Assembly (NCBI GenBank): GCA_900751035.1
Contig: CAADSF010000063.1
Span: 1-30,684 of the forward strand
Direction of reading: 5' to 3'
DNA: 30,684 bases
Source: an uncultured Oscillospiraceae bacterium
Lineage (GTDB): Bacteria > Bacillota > Clostridia > Oscillospirales > Oscillospiraceae
The translations under genes and the position numbers were made by a program. The notes below the pieces were generated by a model. The model had not been told where the DNA came from. It was given only the letters and a program-made list of their open reading frames with translations, and ran no database searches. Within the stretch, counting starts at the first letter, position 1. Every line of letters starts with the position of its first letter. Positions 13,699 to 22,354 of this stretch are shown one piece after another.

Positions 13699-14907
13699 AT
13701 GGGCAGTCTGACACTTGCATACCCGTCCATCGCGGGGAAGACGACGCAGGAGCAGCTGGAGAGCATGCGGCGGTATCTGTGCTCTGTGACGGAGCAACTG
13801 AACCTCGCCGACTGGTCGGCGCAGGCGGCGCTGCAGGAGATCGCGCAGGCCATTGACGCGGACAGCCTGCCGGAGGCGGAAAAGAAGACTGCGCTTTCGG
13901 GCTATGCGGCCTTGAAATCCCTCATCATCAAGACGGCGGATTTCGCGGCGGCAAACTCGGAAACGTGGTCGACGAAGCTGTCCGGCAGCTATGTGGCGAT
14001 ATCGGATTTCGGGAAGTATCTGGAGAAGACGCAGCTGACGATCGAGGGAAACTCCGTCGGCATCAGGCAGCTGTATGATTACACGGCGGGCGTCAACAAT
14101 GCGTTTTCCGTCAATAGTCAGCAGTACATCAAGACGGGGCTGCTGTATTATAACGACGTGACGCCGGTGTACGGCGTGGGCGTGGGCAACATCGAGACGA
14201 CGGTGACGGACGGCGGGGAGAATGTCCTCGACCGGACGAAAAACGAGCTTCTGACCGTGACACCGGACAGGATCGGCTTCTGGCAGGACGGAAAGGAAGT
14301 CGCGTATCTGTCGGAAAAGAAGCTGCACTTCCCGTCCGGGACGCTGGAAGCGTACAATGCGGTGCTGTCCGGGACGATCACGGCGGCGGCGGATTCGACG
14401 TTTGGCCCGTGGACGATCTCGGAGAGCAGCATTTTCCGCACGGCCAATGAATTTGGGGGCAGCGCGAGCATGTACTTCGGCACGAGCGGGCTTTCCATCA
14501 GGGACAAATTCAAGGTCGACGCGAACGGCAAGCTGACGTGCACGGGGGCTGAGATCGGCGGAACGATCAACGCGACAGACCTGAAGCTCGACGGCACGAG
14601 CATCCAGACGAAGCTCAAGCAGATCATGGATGAGATCAACATCATCGCAGACGGTCTGGAAATCGCAGGGACGAATTTCTCCAACGGCACGATCGGCGGC
14701 GCGGAAGGCAGTCTGCAGTTTACGTCCTCCAGCTCGGCGGCCTATGCGGTCGACCTGTCCGGCCCGGCGGTGCGCATCCGGTCGACGAGCGGCGCTGTGT
14801 TTTTGCAGAATGCTGCCGGGACGGCGAGCATGCAGATCCGGGCAGACGGGAGCATTGGCTTCTCTGCGTCAGGCGGCATCACCGGCATCACGCCGGTCTT
14901 CGGATAA
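13699..14907 (+). CDS. Tail/fibre structural protein
   Basis: A 402-residue protein. The N-terminal about 100 residues are helical (EQLESMRRYLCSVTEQLNLA...). The rest is beta-rich with fibre-like repeats: SGTITAAADSTFGPWTISES, GGSASMYFGTSGLSIRDKF, KVDANGKLTCTGAEIGGTI and a terminal FLQNAAGTASMQIRADGSIGFS. Such G/S/T-rich short-strand repeats are typical of trimeric phage fibres or baseplate-associated spikes. GGAGGAGGTG is about 10 nt upstream of the ATG. It lies between the propeller-like protein and an FN3-domain protein. Receptor binding is inferred, not shown. Confidence 0.6.
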   Translation: MGSLTLAYPSIAGKTTQEQLESMRRYLCSVTEQLNLADWSAQAALQEIAQAIDADSLPEAEKKTALSGYAALKSLIIKTADFAAANSETWSTKLSGSYVAISDFGKYLEKTQLTIEGNSVGIRQLYDYTAGVNNAFSVNSQQYIKTGLLYYNDVTPVYGVGVGNIETTVTDGGENVLDRTKNELLTVTPDRIGFWQDGKEVAYLSEKKLHFPSGTLEAYNAVLSGTITAAADSTFGPWTISESSIFRTANEFGGSASMYFGTSGLSIRDKFKVDANGKLTCTGAEIGGTINATDLKLDGTSIQTKLKQIMDEINIIADGLEIAGTNFSNGTIGGAEGSLQFTSSSSAAYAVDLSGPAVRIRSTSGAVFLQNAAGTASMQIRADGSIGFSASGGITGITPVFG

Positions 14908-14920
14908 GGGGGCTGGCTGA

Positions 14921-16315
14921 ATGGCAACGCTGACAGGCGCGTCGGGTACGCCGACGAGTATCACGCTTACAGTATCCGGCATGTCGAGCGATACGAAGTA
15001 CATACGCAGATACGAATATATCCTCGCGGGGCAGGTCATGGCGACTGTGACGGACTCGGCTGCGGGCACAACGACGGCCAGCAGGATCATTACCGGGCTG
15101 ACGCCGGACACGCTGTATATCTGCCGTGTGCGGATCTACAACAGCAGCACGAACGGGCTGGTCGCAGAGGTCGGGCCGATCAGCGTGCGGACGCTGGCGC
15201 AGTCGACCTCGCAGGCGACGGTCAGCATCCTCAACTACCTGGATAACCTGACGCAGCTGACGAGCGGGTCATTCAAAGGCGGCATCGGGGATACGTTTTA
15301 CATCTCGGCGTCCGGCACGCAGTACCGGACGTACTCGCAGCAGTATAATTTCCTGTATTTCCGGCTGTCGTCGCAGAATTACAACACGGAGCACGACGCG
15401 AGCTATCCGATCCCCATCCAGGAAGGGCAGACCGTCAAGGTCTACTACCAGAGCAAGACCACGACGGTCCCGATCTACAACTATCTGGACGGGCAGAACA
15501 CGCTGGCAGACGGGTCCGTCTCCGGCACGATCGGGAATACGTTTTTCCTGTCTATGTCCGGCACGCAGTACCAGACGTATTCGCAGGAGTATGAATTCCA
15601 GTATTTCCGGCTCGCGTCCGAAGGGTATGCGACAAATCACGCGGCGACGGAGACGATCCCCATCACGAGCGGGCAGGCCGTGCGCGTGTACTACAAGACG
15701 AAGATCGCGGCGGTCGCACCGGTTATCAGCAAGGTCACGCTGACGAAGGACACGGCGACGGTCACGTGGGATAAGAATGGCGGCGGGTACGGCAGCTGGA
15801 CGCTCTATTGGGGGAAGACAAGCTATACGGCCATCAGCTCGCAGTCGATCGGGAGCTCACCGGTGACGGTCTCGGGGCTGGATCCGGGCACGACGTATTA
15901 TTTCTGGATCGTCAACAAGGCCGGGACGGACTCGAAGACATCCAACACCGTATCCGGAGAGACGAAGGCGCAGATCGCGCTGTTCGCGTGGACGGGCGAT
16001 GATGCGGCGTATATCCAAGCGGGGAAGGCTGTCGCGTATCTGACAGCGGCAAGCTGGAACCGGCTGACGGCGAAGATCAACGAGGTTCGGGCTGCACGCG
16101 GGTACGGGAGCGTTTCCTTCACGACAGCCTATGCCGGGCAGACGATCACGGCGGCTATTTTCAACGAGGCGGCAAACGCCATCGGGAATTTACCGGGCGC
16201 GGGGAGCGTCAGCACGGTATCGACGGGAACGAGGGTGGAAGCGGCGTACTTTGCAAACAGCTATTCCGCGCTCAAGGAAGCGCTCAACCGGGCAATCAGC
16301 AGTTATAACGGATAG
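14921..16315 (+). CDS. FN3-domain tail protein with tandem duplicated module
   Basis: A 464-residue protein. Residues about 5-92 are a fibronectin type III domain (ITLTVSGMSSDTKYIRRYEY...ITGLTPDTLYICRVRIYNSS). Residues about 101-180 and 182-261 are two clear copies of one module (NYLD...GSxxGxIGxTFxxSxSGTQYxTYSQxYxFxYFRL...IPIxxGQxVxVYY). Residues about 265-350 are a second FN3 domain, and about 355-464 form an Ala-rich helical C-terminus. FN3 and repeated beta modules in phage tails usually bind cell-surface carbohydrate. A start 13 nt after the previous stop indicates the same operon. Confidence 0.7.
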   Translation: MATLTGASGTPTSITLTVSGMSSDTKYIRRYEYILAGQVMATVTDSAAGTTTASRIITGLTPDTLYICRVRIYNSSTNGLVAEVGPISVRTLAQSTSQATVSILNYLDNLTQLTSGSFKGGIGDTFYISASGTQYRTYSQQYNFLYFRLSSQNYNTEHDASYPIPIQEGQTVKVYYQSKTTTVPIYNYLDGQNTLADGSVSGTIGNTFFLSMSGTQYQTYSQEYEFQYFRLASEGYATNHAATETIPITSGQAVRVYYKTKIAAVAPVISKVTLTKDTATVTWDKNGGGYGSWTLYWGKTSYTAISSQSIGSSPVTVSGLDPGTTYYFWIVNKAGTDSKTSNTVSGETKAQIALFAWTGDDAAYIQAGKAVAYLTAASWNRLTAKINEVRAARGYGSVSFTTAYAGQTITAAIFNEAANAIGNLPGAGSVSTVSTGTRVEAAYFANSYSALKEALNRAISSYNG

Positions 16316-16328
16316 ACAAGGAGGAACC

Positions 16329-16523
16329 ATGAACATTACAAAGGCAATCGTGCAGCTGCGGGGGCAGCTGGTGAAGGACATCAACCGGGCGGGGCTGCCG
16401 CCGGTCGTGGTGGGGCTCGTGCTGGACGGGATCCGGCATGAGATCGAGAAGCTGACAGCGGAGGACATGCGGAAGGAGGACACAGAGCATGCAGACACAG
16501 ATGCAACCGAGCATGCAGAATGA
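16329..16523 (+). CDS. Hypothetical small protein before portal
   Basis: A 64-residue protein: a helix (MNITKAIVQLRGQLVKDINR), AGLPPVVVGLVLDGIRHEIEKL, then an acidic His-rich tail. AAGGAGG is 6 nt upstream of the ATG. Its 3' end overlaps the portal gene by 35 nt in another frame, where the portal ribosome site and start are embedded. Similar small helical proteins precede portal genes in related phages; role unknown. Confidence 0.55.
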   Translation: MNITKAIVQLRGQLVKDINRAGLPPVVVGLVLDGIRHEIEKLTAEDMRKEDTEHADTDATEHAE

Positions 16524-18432
16524 GCAGGCGAGCGGGCAGACGGCGCGCAAGCCCATCGGGGAGGAACAGGCCCGGCAGGCCATTGACACGCTGCAGAAAT
16601 ACCGGCAGGGAAAGAGCGCGCTGGAAGCGCGCGTGATCGCGTCGGAGGACTGGTGGCGCATGCGCAGCTGGCAGCGGATCCAGAAAGGGAACCCGGAGGA
16701 CGACAAGTGGACGTCGGCATGGCTCTTCAACGTCATCATGGGAAAGCACGCGGACGCGATCGCGGCCTATCCGGCCCCGGCTATCCGCCCGCGGGAGCCG
16801 GACGACCGGGAAGAGGCGGCGAAGCTCTCTTCGGTGCTGCCGGTCATCCTGGAACAGAACGACTTCGAGGAGGTCTATTCCGACAGCCAATGGACGAAGC
16901 TGAAGCAGGGTACGCTCATCTGGCATGTGAAGTGGGATTCTTCAAAGCTCAATGGGCTCGGGGATATCTCGGTGCAGCCGGTAGATATTCTGTCGTTCTT
17001 CTGGGAGCCGGGGGTGCGGGATATCCAGAAGTCGAAGAACATTTTCCTGACGGAAATGGTGGACAACGATCTGCTGCTCGCGAAGTACCCGGAGCTGGAG
17101 GGGAAGCTTAATTCCAGCGCGCAGCTGCAGCAGAAGTACAACACGGACGATGTGATCAGCTTTGACGGGAAATCCATGGTAGTCGACTGGTACTACAAGA
17201 AATATCAGAACGGACGACAGGTGCTGCATTTCGCAAAGCTGGTGGGCGATACGGTCTTGCAGTCGACGGAGAACGACACGGAGCAGAAATATGACACGCT
17301 GACCATGCCGGACGGAAGCATCGTGCAGCAGCCGGTCGGGCGGCCGATGGCGGAGTCGGGACTGTATGACGACGGAGAATACCCGTTTGTAGTCGACGCG
17401 CTGTTTCCGGTGGAGGGAAGCATTGCGGGGTACGGCTATATCGACATCGGCAAGTCGACACAGGAGCAGATCGACCGGATGAACCAGGCGATCGTGAAGA
17501 ACGCGATCATGACGACGACGCCGCGGTGGTTCAAGCGGTCGGACGGGTCGGTCAACGAGCAGGAGTTCGCGGACTGGACGAAACCGTTCGTGCATGTGGA
17601 CGGGAATCTGGGGCAGGACAGTCTGGTGCCGATCCAGGTAAACATGCTCAACAGCAATTACATTGCGATCTTGCAGAACAAAATTGAAGAGCTCAAGTGG
17701 ACGACGGGAAACACGGACGTCAACAACGGCGCGACAAACTCGGGCGTGACGGCAGCATCGGCCATTGCGGCCTTGCAGGAGGCGTCCGGCAGGAGCAGCA
17801 AGGACTCCACGAAGTCGGCATACCGGGCGTATGCGCGGATGATCCGGATGGTCATTGAGCGCATCCGGCAGTTTTATGATCTGCCGCGGCAGTTCCGGAT
17901 CGTCGGGCAGCGCGGGGCGGAACAGTTTGTGCAGTACAGCAATCAGGGCTTGCAGCCGCAGACGCTCTACGGCGCGAACGGACAGCCGGACGGACTGCGG
18001 AAACCGGTCTTCGACATTGAGGTTTCGGCGCAGAAGGCAAGCGAGTACACGTCCATGGCGCAGAACGAGCTTGCGCTGCAATTCTTCCAACTGGGATTCT
18101 TCAATCCGCAGATGGTGGATCAGGCGCTGGCGACACTGGACATGATGGACTTCGACGGGAAAGACTCGATCATCCAGAAAATCCAGGAGAACGCGGACCT
18201 GCAGGAACGGCTCATCCAGTGGCAGCAGATGGCGCTGGCCGTGGCAGACAGGTATGATCCTGTACTCGGCGAAAAACTTGCGCAGCAGATCCTGCAGGAG
18301 GGCGGACAGACCGTCCCGCAGGCGAGCGCCGCGACAGCGGAGAAGCCGGAGATCAGCACGGGCGAGGCGCAGGAGCCGAAGATCGTGGAGAATGCGCGCA
18401 AAAAGTCGGAAGAAAGCACACAGCCGACTTGA
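16489..18432 (+). CDS. Portal protein
   Basis: A 647-residue portal (head-tail connector). Residues about 40-70 (KSALEARVIASEDWWRMRSW), then TSAWLFNVIMGKHADAIAAYP, then PVDILSFFWEPGVRDIQKSK and GYGYIDIGKSTQEQIDRMNQA are features of large podovirus-type portals. The C-terminal about 90 residues are helical (barrel) with an acidic Ala/Glu-rich tail. It forms the ring through which terminase pumps DNA. The ATG is preceded by GGAAGGAGG at about 9 nt. It ends 6 nt before late promoter copy 2, so it closes the first late operon. Confidence 0.85.
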   Translation: MQTQMQPSMQNEQASGQTARKPIGEEQARQAIDTLQKYRQGKSALEARVIASEDWWRMRSWQRIQKGNPEDDKWTSAWLFNVIMGKHADAIAAYPAPAIRPREPDDREEAAKLSSVLPVILEQNDFEEVYSDSQWTKLKQGTLIWHVKWDSSKLNGLGDISVQPVDILSFFWEPGVRDIQKSKNIFLTEMVDNDLLLAKYPELEGKLNSSAQLQQKYNTDDVISFDGKSMVVDWYYKKYQNGRQVLHFAKLVGDTVLQSTENDTEQKYDTLTMPDGSIVQQPVGRPMAESGLYDDGEYPFVVDALFPVEGSIAGYGYIDIGKSTQEQIDRMNQAIVKNAIMTTTPRWFKRSDGSVNEQEFADWTKPFVHVDGNLGQDSLVPIQVNMLNSNYIAILQNKIEELKWTTGNTDVNNGATNSGVTAASAIAALQEASGRSSKDSTKSAYRAYARMIRMVIERIRQFYDLPRQFRIVGQRGAEQFVQYSNQGLQPQTLYGANGQPDGLRKPVFDIEVSAQKASEYTSMAQNELALQFFQLGFFNPQMVDQALATLDMMDFDGKDSIIQKIQENADLQERLIQWQQMALAVADRYDPVLGEKLAQQILQEGGQTVPQASAATAEKPEISTGEAQEPKIVENARKKSEESTQPT

Positions 18433-18435
18433 TCC

Positions 18436-18473
18436 GCGTGGGGTGAAGTTGGGAAAAGTTTGTGCTACGATGA
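18436..18473 (+). promoter_or_regulatory. Late promoter motif, copy 2 (scaffold/capsid operon)
   Basis: GCGTGGGGTGAA (18436-18447), 16 nt, then GCTACGATGA (18464-18473). TACGAT is a -10-like hexamer with an upstream TGTGC (extended -10), 17 nt after GTGAAG. It begins 3 nt after the portal stop and 71 nt before the scaffold ATG. The match to copies 1 and 3 is exact over the 12-mer and in spacing. Confidence 0.75.
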
Positions 18474-18506
18474 TTTTAGAATAAACGCCAGAAAGGAATT
18501 TATAGC

Positions 18507-19358
18507 ATGGAAGGCGAATTCACGGGCGTAAGCGTTCAGACGAACGCAGCTGACGCCGCCGGTCAGCAGAGCGGGCAGGAGGCAGCCGCACAGGCGCAGG
18601 TGCAGCAGCAGCCGGCCAACGTCCCGGACGCTCAGGGACAGGGTACACAGCAGGAAGAAACGTTTGACAGCCTGATTCAGGGCCGGTTTAAGAAGGATTT
18701 CGACGCCGCCATGCAGAAAGCAGTCAGGCAGCGGGTGCGCGGGCTGAACCAGTACAAGGGGCAGGCGGAGGCCATGGCTCCGATCATCGACCAGCTGGGC
18801 GCGCTCTATGGGATCGACACGTCGGATCCGCGGAAGACGGACTTCGCGGCACTGGCACAGCGCTTTTCCGCTGACGAGCGGCTTTACAGCGCGGAGGCCG
18901 TGGAGCGGGGAATGTCGGCGGACGACCTCAAAAAGGAGTACGCCGGACGCGCAGAGAACACGGCCATGAAGCGGCAGCTGCAGGAATACCAGATGCGCGA
19001 GGCATTCGCGGGGATCCAGGCGGACTTCGAGCGGGATGTAGCGGCGCGGTACGGCGCGGACTTCGAGACGGAAATGCAGAATCCGGATTTTGCAAGACTG
19101 CTTGGAGCGGGCGTCCCGGTGAAGACGGCCTTTGAGGTTCTGCATCAGGCGGAGATCGAGGCGGCGAGAACGCAGGCGGTCGCGAACCAGACGCGGGACA
19201 ATCTGGTGCGTACCATTCAGGCGCAGGGAGCCAGACCGCAGGAGATCGGTTCCGGCGCCGCGGGCGGAGAGAACGTCCCGATGAAAACAAAATGGACACG
19301 CGCGGAGGTGGAGGATATGCGCCGCCGCGCGGCAAGAGGGGAGCGAGTGATCCCCTGA
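18507..19358 (+). CDS. Scaffold-like capsid assembly protein
   Basis: A 283-residue protein. The N-terminal about 50 residues are Gln/Ala-rich and disordered, the middle is helical (FKKDFDAAMQKAVRQRVRGLNQYKGQAEAM; LKKEYAGRAENTAMKRQLQEYQM) and the C-terminus is basic (WTRAEVEDMRRRAARGERVIP). Charge layout, helicity and position directly before the major capsid gene fit a phage scaffolding protein, which templates prohead assembly and leaves before DNA filling. GAAAGGAA lies about 10 nt before the ATG. Family assignment is by context and composition. Confidence 0.65.
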   Translation: MEGEFTGVSVQTNAADAAGQQSGQEAAAQAQVQQQPANVPDAQGQGTQQEETFDSLIQGRFKKDFDAAMQKAVRQRVRGLNQYKGQAEAMAPIIDQLGALYGIDTSDPRKTDFAALAQRFSADERLYSAEAVERGMSADDLKKEYAGRAENTAMKRQLQEYQMREAFAGIQADFERDVAARYGADFETEMQNPDFARLLGAGVPVKTAFEVLHQAEIEAARTQAVANQTRDNLVRTIQAQGARPQEIGSGAAGGENVPMKTKWTRAEVEDMRRRAARGERVIP

Positions 19359-19376
19359 GAAAGGAGATAGGAAATC

Positions 19377-20468
19377 ATGTTCAAATCCAAAGTCGGATTT
19401 CAGTTTTTTGCTGACGCCGGTACGCTTGTCAATGCGACGGGCAACTATGTAAACGCAGGCACTGGCGCGACCACGGAATTCAGCGGCAACGACACGCTGT
19501 CGCCGACCATGAAGACGTTCTACGACACGCAGCTGCTGGAGAACGCGCGGCCCGAGCTGGTGCACGCGCAGTTTGCGGGCAAGCAGGCGCTGCCGCGCAA
19601 CCACGGCAAGACTGTGGAGTGGCGCAAGTGGAACACGCTGAAGGATGCAGACGAGCTGACCGAAGGCGTCATCCCGACCGGCCAGAAGATGGGCCAGACG
19701 AGCATGACGGCCAGCATCAAGCAGATCGGTACGTATGTGAGCGTTTCCGATCAGCTGGAGCTGCACGCGCTGGATAACGTCATTCTGGGCGCAACGGAGG
19801 AGCTCGGCGCTTCTGCCGGTACATCCATCGACAAGCGCGTGCGCGATACCATTGTGGCAGGCTCGAACGTGCAGTACTGCGACAAGGTGTCGAGCGCGGG
19901 CGCGCATACGGCGGTCACGGGCCGTTCCGGCCTTGACAAGACGGCGCTTCTGACGCCGGATGAGGTCAACAAGGCCGTGACGACGCTGAAGAAGCTCAAG
20001 GCGCGGAAGATCAACGGCAAGTATGTCGCGATCATCCATCCGTCTGTCGCGTATGATCTGCGGTCGAGCAAGGAGTGGATCGAGGCGCATAAGTATGCAG
20101 CCGTTACGGAGTTGTTCAACGGCGAGATCGGCGAGCTGCACGGCGTGCGCTTCGTGGAGACAACGGAGGCGAAGGTCTTCAACAACTCGACATGCCCGGT
20201 CAAGACGGCAGCCTCGGACGGCAACCCGGCGGTCTATTACAGCGTGTACGCAACGCTGTTCCTTGGCGAGGAAGCGTACCGCATGATCGACCCGGAGGGC
20301 GGCAATCTGGAGATGATCGTCAAGAGCAAGGATGCGATCGGCGGCCCGCTGAATCAGTTCTCGACGGTCGGCTACAAGGCGGAGATGGCGACGAAGATCG
20401 TCTATGAGGACAGAATGGTTCGCGTGGAGAGCTGCAGCGCGTATTCTGACAGCGACGAGGCCAACTGA
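19377..20468 (+). CDS. Major capsid protein, N4-gp56 type
   Basis: A 363-residue HK97-fold major capsid protein of the N4-gp56 family. Diagnostic stretches are FYDTQLLENARPELVHAQFA, GKTVEWRKWNTL, LTEGVIPTGQKMGQTSMTA and IGTYVSVSDQLELHALDNV, with the C-terminal ALFLGEEAYRMIDPEGG. It forms the icosahedral shell. AAAGGAG is about 9 nt upstream of the ATG. The length and context (scaffold before, head-completion genes after) are normal. This capsid type suggests a short-tailed phage, although N4-gp56 capsids also occur elsewhere. Confidence 0.9.
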   Translation: MFKSKVGFQFFADAGTLVNATGNYVNAGTGATTEFSGNDTLSPTMKTFYDTQLLENARPELVHAQFAGKQALPRNHGKTVEWRKWNTLKDADELTEGVIPTGQKMGQTSMTASIKQIGTYVSVSDQLELHALDNVILGATEELGASAGTSIDKRVRDTIVAGSNVQYCDKVSSAGAHTAVTGRSGLDKTALLTPDEVNKAVTTLKKLKARKINGKYVAIIHPSVAYDLRSSKEWIEAHKYAAVTELFNGEIGELHGVRFVETTEAKVFNNSTCPVKTAASDGNPAVYYSVYATLFLGEEAYRMIDPEGGNLEMIVKSKDAIGGPLNQFSTVGYKAEMATKIVYEDRMVRVESCSAYSDSDEAN

Positions 20469-20485
20469 GGAAGGAGCAAACAGCC

Positions 20486-20734
20486 ATGGCAGAAGCAGTA
20501 AAGAAAACGGCTGAGGAAGCCGCAGAGGTCAATCCGTGGGACGTGAAGAAGACCATCTTCCTGCCCCGCGGGCAGGAAAGCGAGGAACAGAGCCGGTTCG
20601 TGTGCGTAAACGGACGGACGTTCATGGTGCCGAAGGGCAAGGACGTGCAGGTTCCGCTGCCGGTGTATGAGGTTCTGATGAATGCGCGGATGGCGGAGGA
20701 AGAGGCCTTCCGACGCGCACAGGCGGACAACTGA
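20486..20734 (+). CDS. Small head-associated hypothetical protein
   Basis: An 82-residue protein: an acidic/basic helix at the N-terminus, then VNPWDVKKTIFLPRGQESEEQSRFVCVNGRTFMVPKGKDVQVPLPVYEVLMNARMAEEEA. The VxVNGRTFxVPxGxxVxVPxPVxEVLxN pattern is a recurrent small protein next to capsid genes in Clostridia phages, possibly a decoration or head-completion factor. GAGGAAGGAG precedes the ATG. A terminator-like hairpin follows. Confidence 0.6.
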   Translation: MAEAVKKTAEEAAEVNPWDVKKTIFLPRGQESEEQSRFVCVNGRTFMVPKGKDVQVPLPVYEVLMNARMAEEEAFRRAQADN

Positions 20735-20766
20735 CAAGTGAATGCCCATGACGGCATGAAGCAGAG

Positions 20767-20792
20767 GAAGGGGCAGAAATGCCCCTTCTTTT
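20767..20792 (+). terminator. Intrinsic-terminator-like hairpin inside head operon
   Basis: GAAGGGGCA (20767-20775) pairs perfectly with TGCCCCTTC (20780-20788) over a GAAA tetraloop, followed by TTTT. This is the most typical intrinsic terminator in the window, yet the next structural gene starts 16 nt further on with no promoter motif. It may act as a partial terminator setting high capsid versus lower downstream expression. Confidence 0.7.
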
Positions 20793-20807
20793 GGTAAGGA
20801 GGGGACT

Positions 20808-21185
20808 ATGAAGATCAGAGAAGCAATTGAGACGGTCGACCGGTTACTGCCGAACCAGTATGAGACGCCGGATAAGGTGCGGTGGCTGTCGGAGCTGGAC
20901 GGGATCGTGTATCGGGATATCATCTGCACGCACGAGCACGAGAAGGAACCGGAACCGTTCACGGGCTACGGGGAGGGCGTGGATCTGGAGACGGAGCTGC
21001 TGATCCCGTGGCCGTATGATGAAATTTACCGCTGGTATCTGGGGATGAAGATCTGCGACGCCAACGGGGAGACGACGAAGTATGCAAACGAGGCGGCGAA
21101 GTACAACAGCTACTATCAAGGGTACTTCAACGCTTACAACCAGGCGTACATGCCGAAGCAGTACGCGACGCATTTCAAGCTTTAA
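20808..21185 (+). CDS. Head-tail adaptor-like protein
   Basis: A 125-residue protein: KIREAIETVDRLLPNQYETPDKVRWLSELDGIVY, then ELLIPWPYDEIYRWYLGMKICDANGETTKYANEAAKYNSYYQGYFNAYNQAYMP. The helical layout with an LLIPxPYDExYxxYL core is that of gp6-like head-tail connectors found after capsid genes. It probably binds the portal ring. AAGGAGG lies about 8 nt before the ATG, directly after the terminator-like hairpin. Confidence 0.65.
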   Translation: MKIREAIETVDRLLPNQYETPDKVRWLSELDGIVYRDIICTHEHEKEPEPFTGYGEGVDLETELLIPWPYDEIYRWYLGMKICDANGETTKYANEAAKYNSYYQGYFNAYNQAYMPKQYATHFKL

Positions 21186-21197
21186 GGCGGTGAGGAC

Positions 21198-22343
21198 ATG
21201 AGCGTATACAGAGTAGAGGCAGGAGGCCGGGCCCCGGCCGGGCTTTCGGCGGGAGACGAGGTCGTGACCGGAGGCGGCACGTACCGCATCACGGGCGTGA
21301 ACGCGGACGGCAGCTATCAGTCGCAGCTGGTGAACAAGGGGCAGACCACGCGCAATTACGGCGGAAGCTATCAGACACGGAACAGCCAGTATACAACGGC
21401 GGGTGTCTCGGATTACACAAGGAATAAGCTGAACGGGCTGGAGAGCGGGTACACGCCGTCGGGCAGCGTGCAGGCGGCGCAGGCATATCTGGAACAGGTC
21501 AAGGGAAGCAAACCGGGCGCGTACCAGTCGCGCTGGGACGATGAGCTGACGAGCCTGTATGACCAGATCCGGAACCGGAAGAAATTCAGCTATGACATGG
21601 GGACGGATCCACTGTACCAGCAGTACAGGGAGCAGTACCAGAGGCTTGGGCGGCTCGCGATGCAGGACACGATGGGGCAGGCGGCGGCGCTGACGGGCGG
21701 CTACGGCTCGACCTACGGCGAGCAGGTGGGCCAGCAGGCGTACAATGCGTATCTGCAGAAGCTCAACGACATCGTGCCGCAGCTGCAGCAGCAGGCGTAT
21801 CAGCGGTATCAGGATGAGGGGACGGATCTTTATAACCAGTACAGTCTCGTCAAGGGCCGGGAGGACACGGACTATGGCCGGTACCGCGATACGGTCAGCG
21901 ATTATTATTCGGATCTTTCGGATGCGCGGAGCGCGTACAACTCGGAGCGGTCTCTGGATCAGAGCCAGTGGGAAACGATGCTGAGCTACTGGGCGCAGAA
22001 GGCGAACAACGAGAACGCGGCATATTTGCAGGCGCTGGCAGCGGAGCAGGCGGCAGCGAAGAAATCCGGCGGCGGAGGCGGCGGAGGAAAAACGAGCAGC
22101 AGCGGCCTGACGGACAAGAAGAACGAAACGCTTGCAAAGGCGGCAAAAGCCTATATGGACAAGATGAGCAGCGCAACGCTTAAAAACTCGAAAGATGGCG
22201 TCAGAGGAACGGGCAGAACCGTATATCTTGACAGCCGGACGCTGGACAATTACCTCAACAGCAAGGGTTACAATGCGCTGGAGGCCAATACCTTCAAGGC
22301 GTATCTGGAATACTACGGCGCGACATACCAGCGGCAGCGATAA
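21198..22343 (+). CDS. Virion protein, Gln/Tyr/Gly-rich (possible internal/ejection protein)
   Basis: A 381-residue protein. An N-terminal beta-like part (VVTGGGTYRITGVNADGSYQ) is followed by a long Tyr/Gln-rich helical region (LYQQYREQYQRLGRLAMQDT, AYNAYLQKLNDIVPQLQQQA), a seven-Gly linker at residues about 291-297 and a C-terminal about 80-residue domain ending YLEYYGATYQRQR. Long Gln-rich amphipathic helices before a giant polyvalent gene suggest an internal core or ejection protein. I do not recognise the family by name. The next gene starts 11 nt after its stop. Confidence 0.5.
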   Translation: MSVYRVEAGGRAPAGLSAGDEVVTGGGTYRITGVNADGSYQSQLVNKGQTTRNYGGSYQTRNSQYTTAGVSDYTRNKLNGLESGYTPSGSVQAAQAYLEQVKGSKPGAYQSRWDDELTSLYDQIRNRKKFSYDMGTDPLYQQYREQYQRLGRLAMQDTMGQAAALTGGYGSTYGEQVGQQAYNAYLQKLNDIVPQLQQQAYQRYQDEGTDLYNQYSLVKGREDTDYGRYRDTVSDYYSDLSDARSAYNSERSLDQSQWETMLSYWAQKANNENAAYLQALAAEQAAAKKSGGGGGGGKTSSSGLTDKKNETLAKAAKAYMDKMSSATLKNSKDGVRGTGRTVYLDSRTLDNYLNSKGYNALEANTFKAYLEYYGATYQRQR

Positions 22344-22354
22344 CGGAGGAAGAC

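Noticed and set aside
13331..13711. Open frame spanning the end of the propeller-like gene and the inverted-repeat element
   Set aside because: It overlaps a well-supported gene out of frame, runs through both repeat arms and has no plausible ribosome site.
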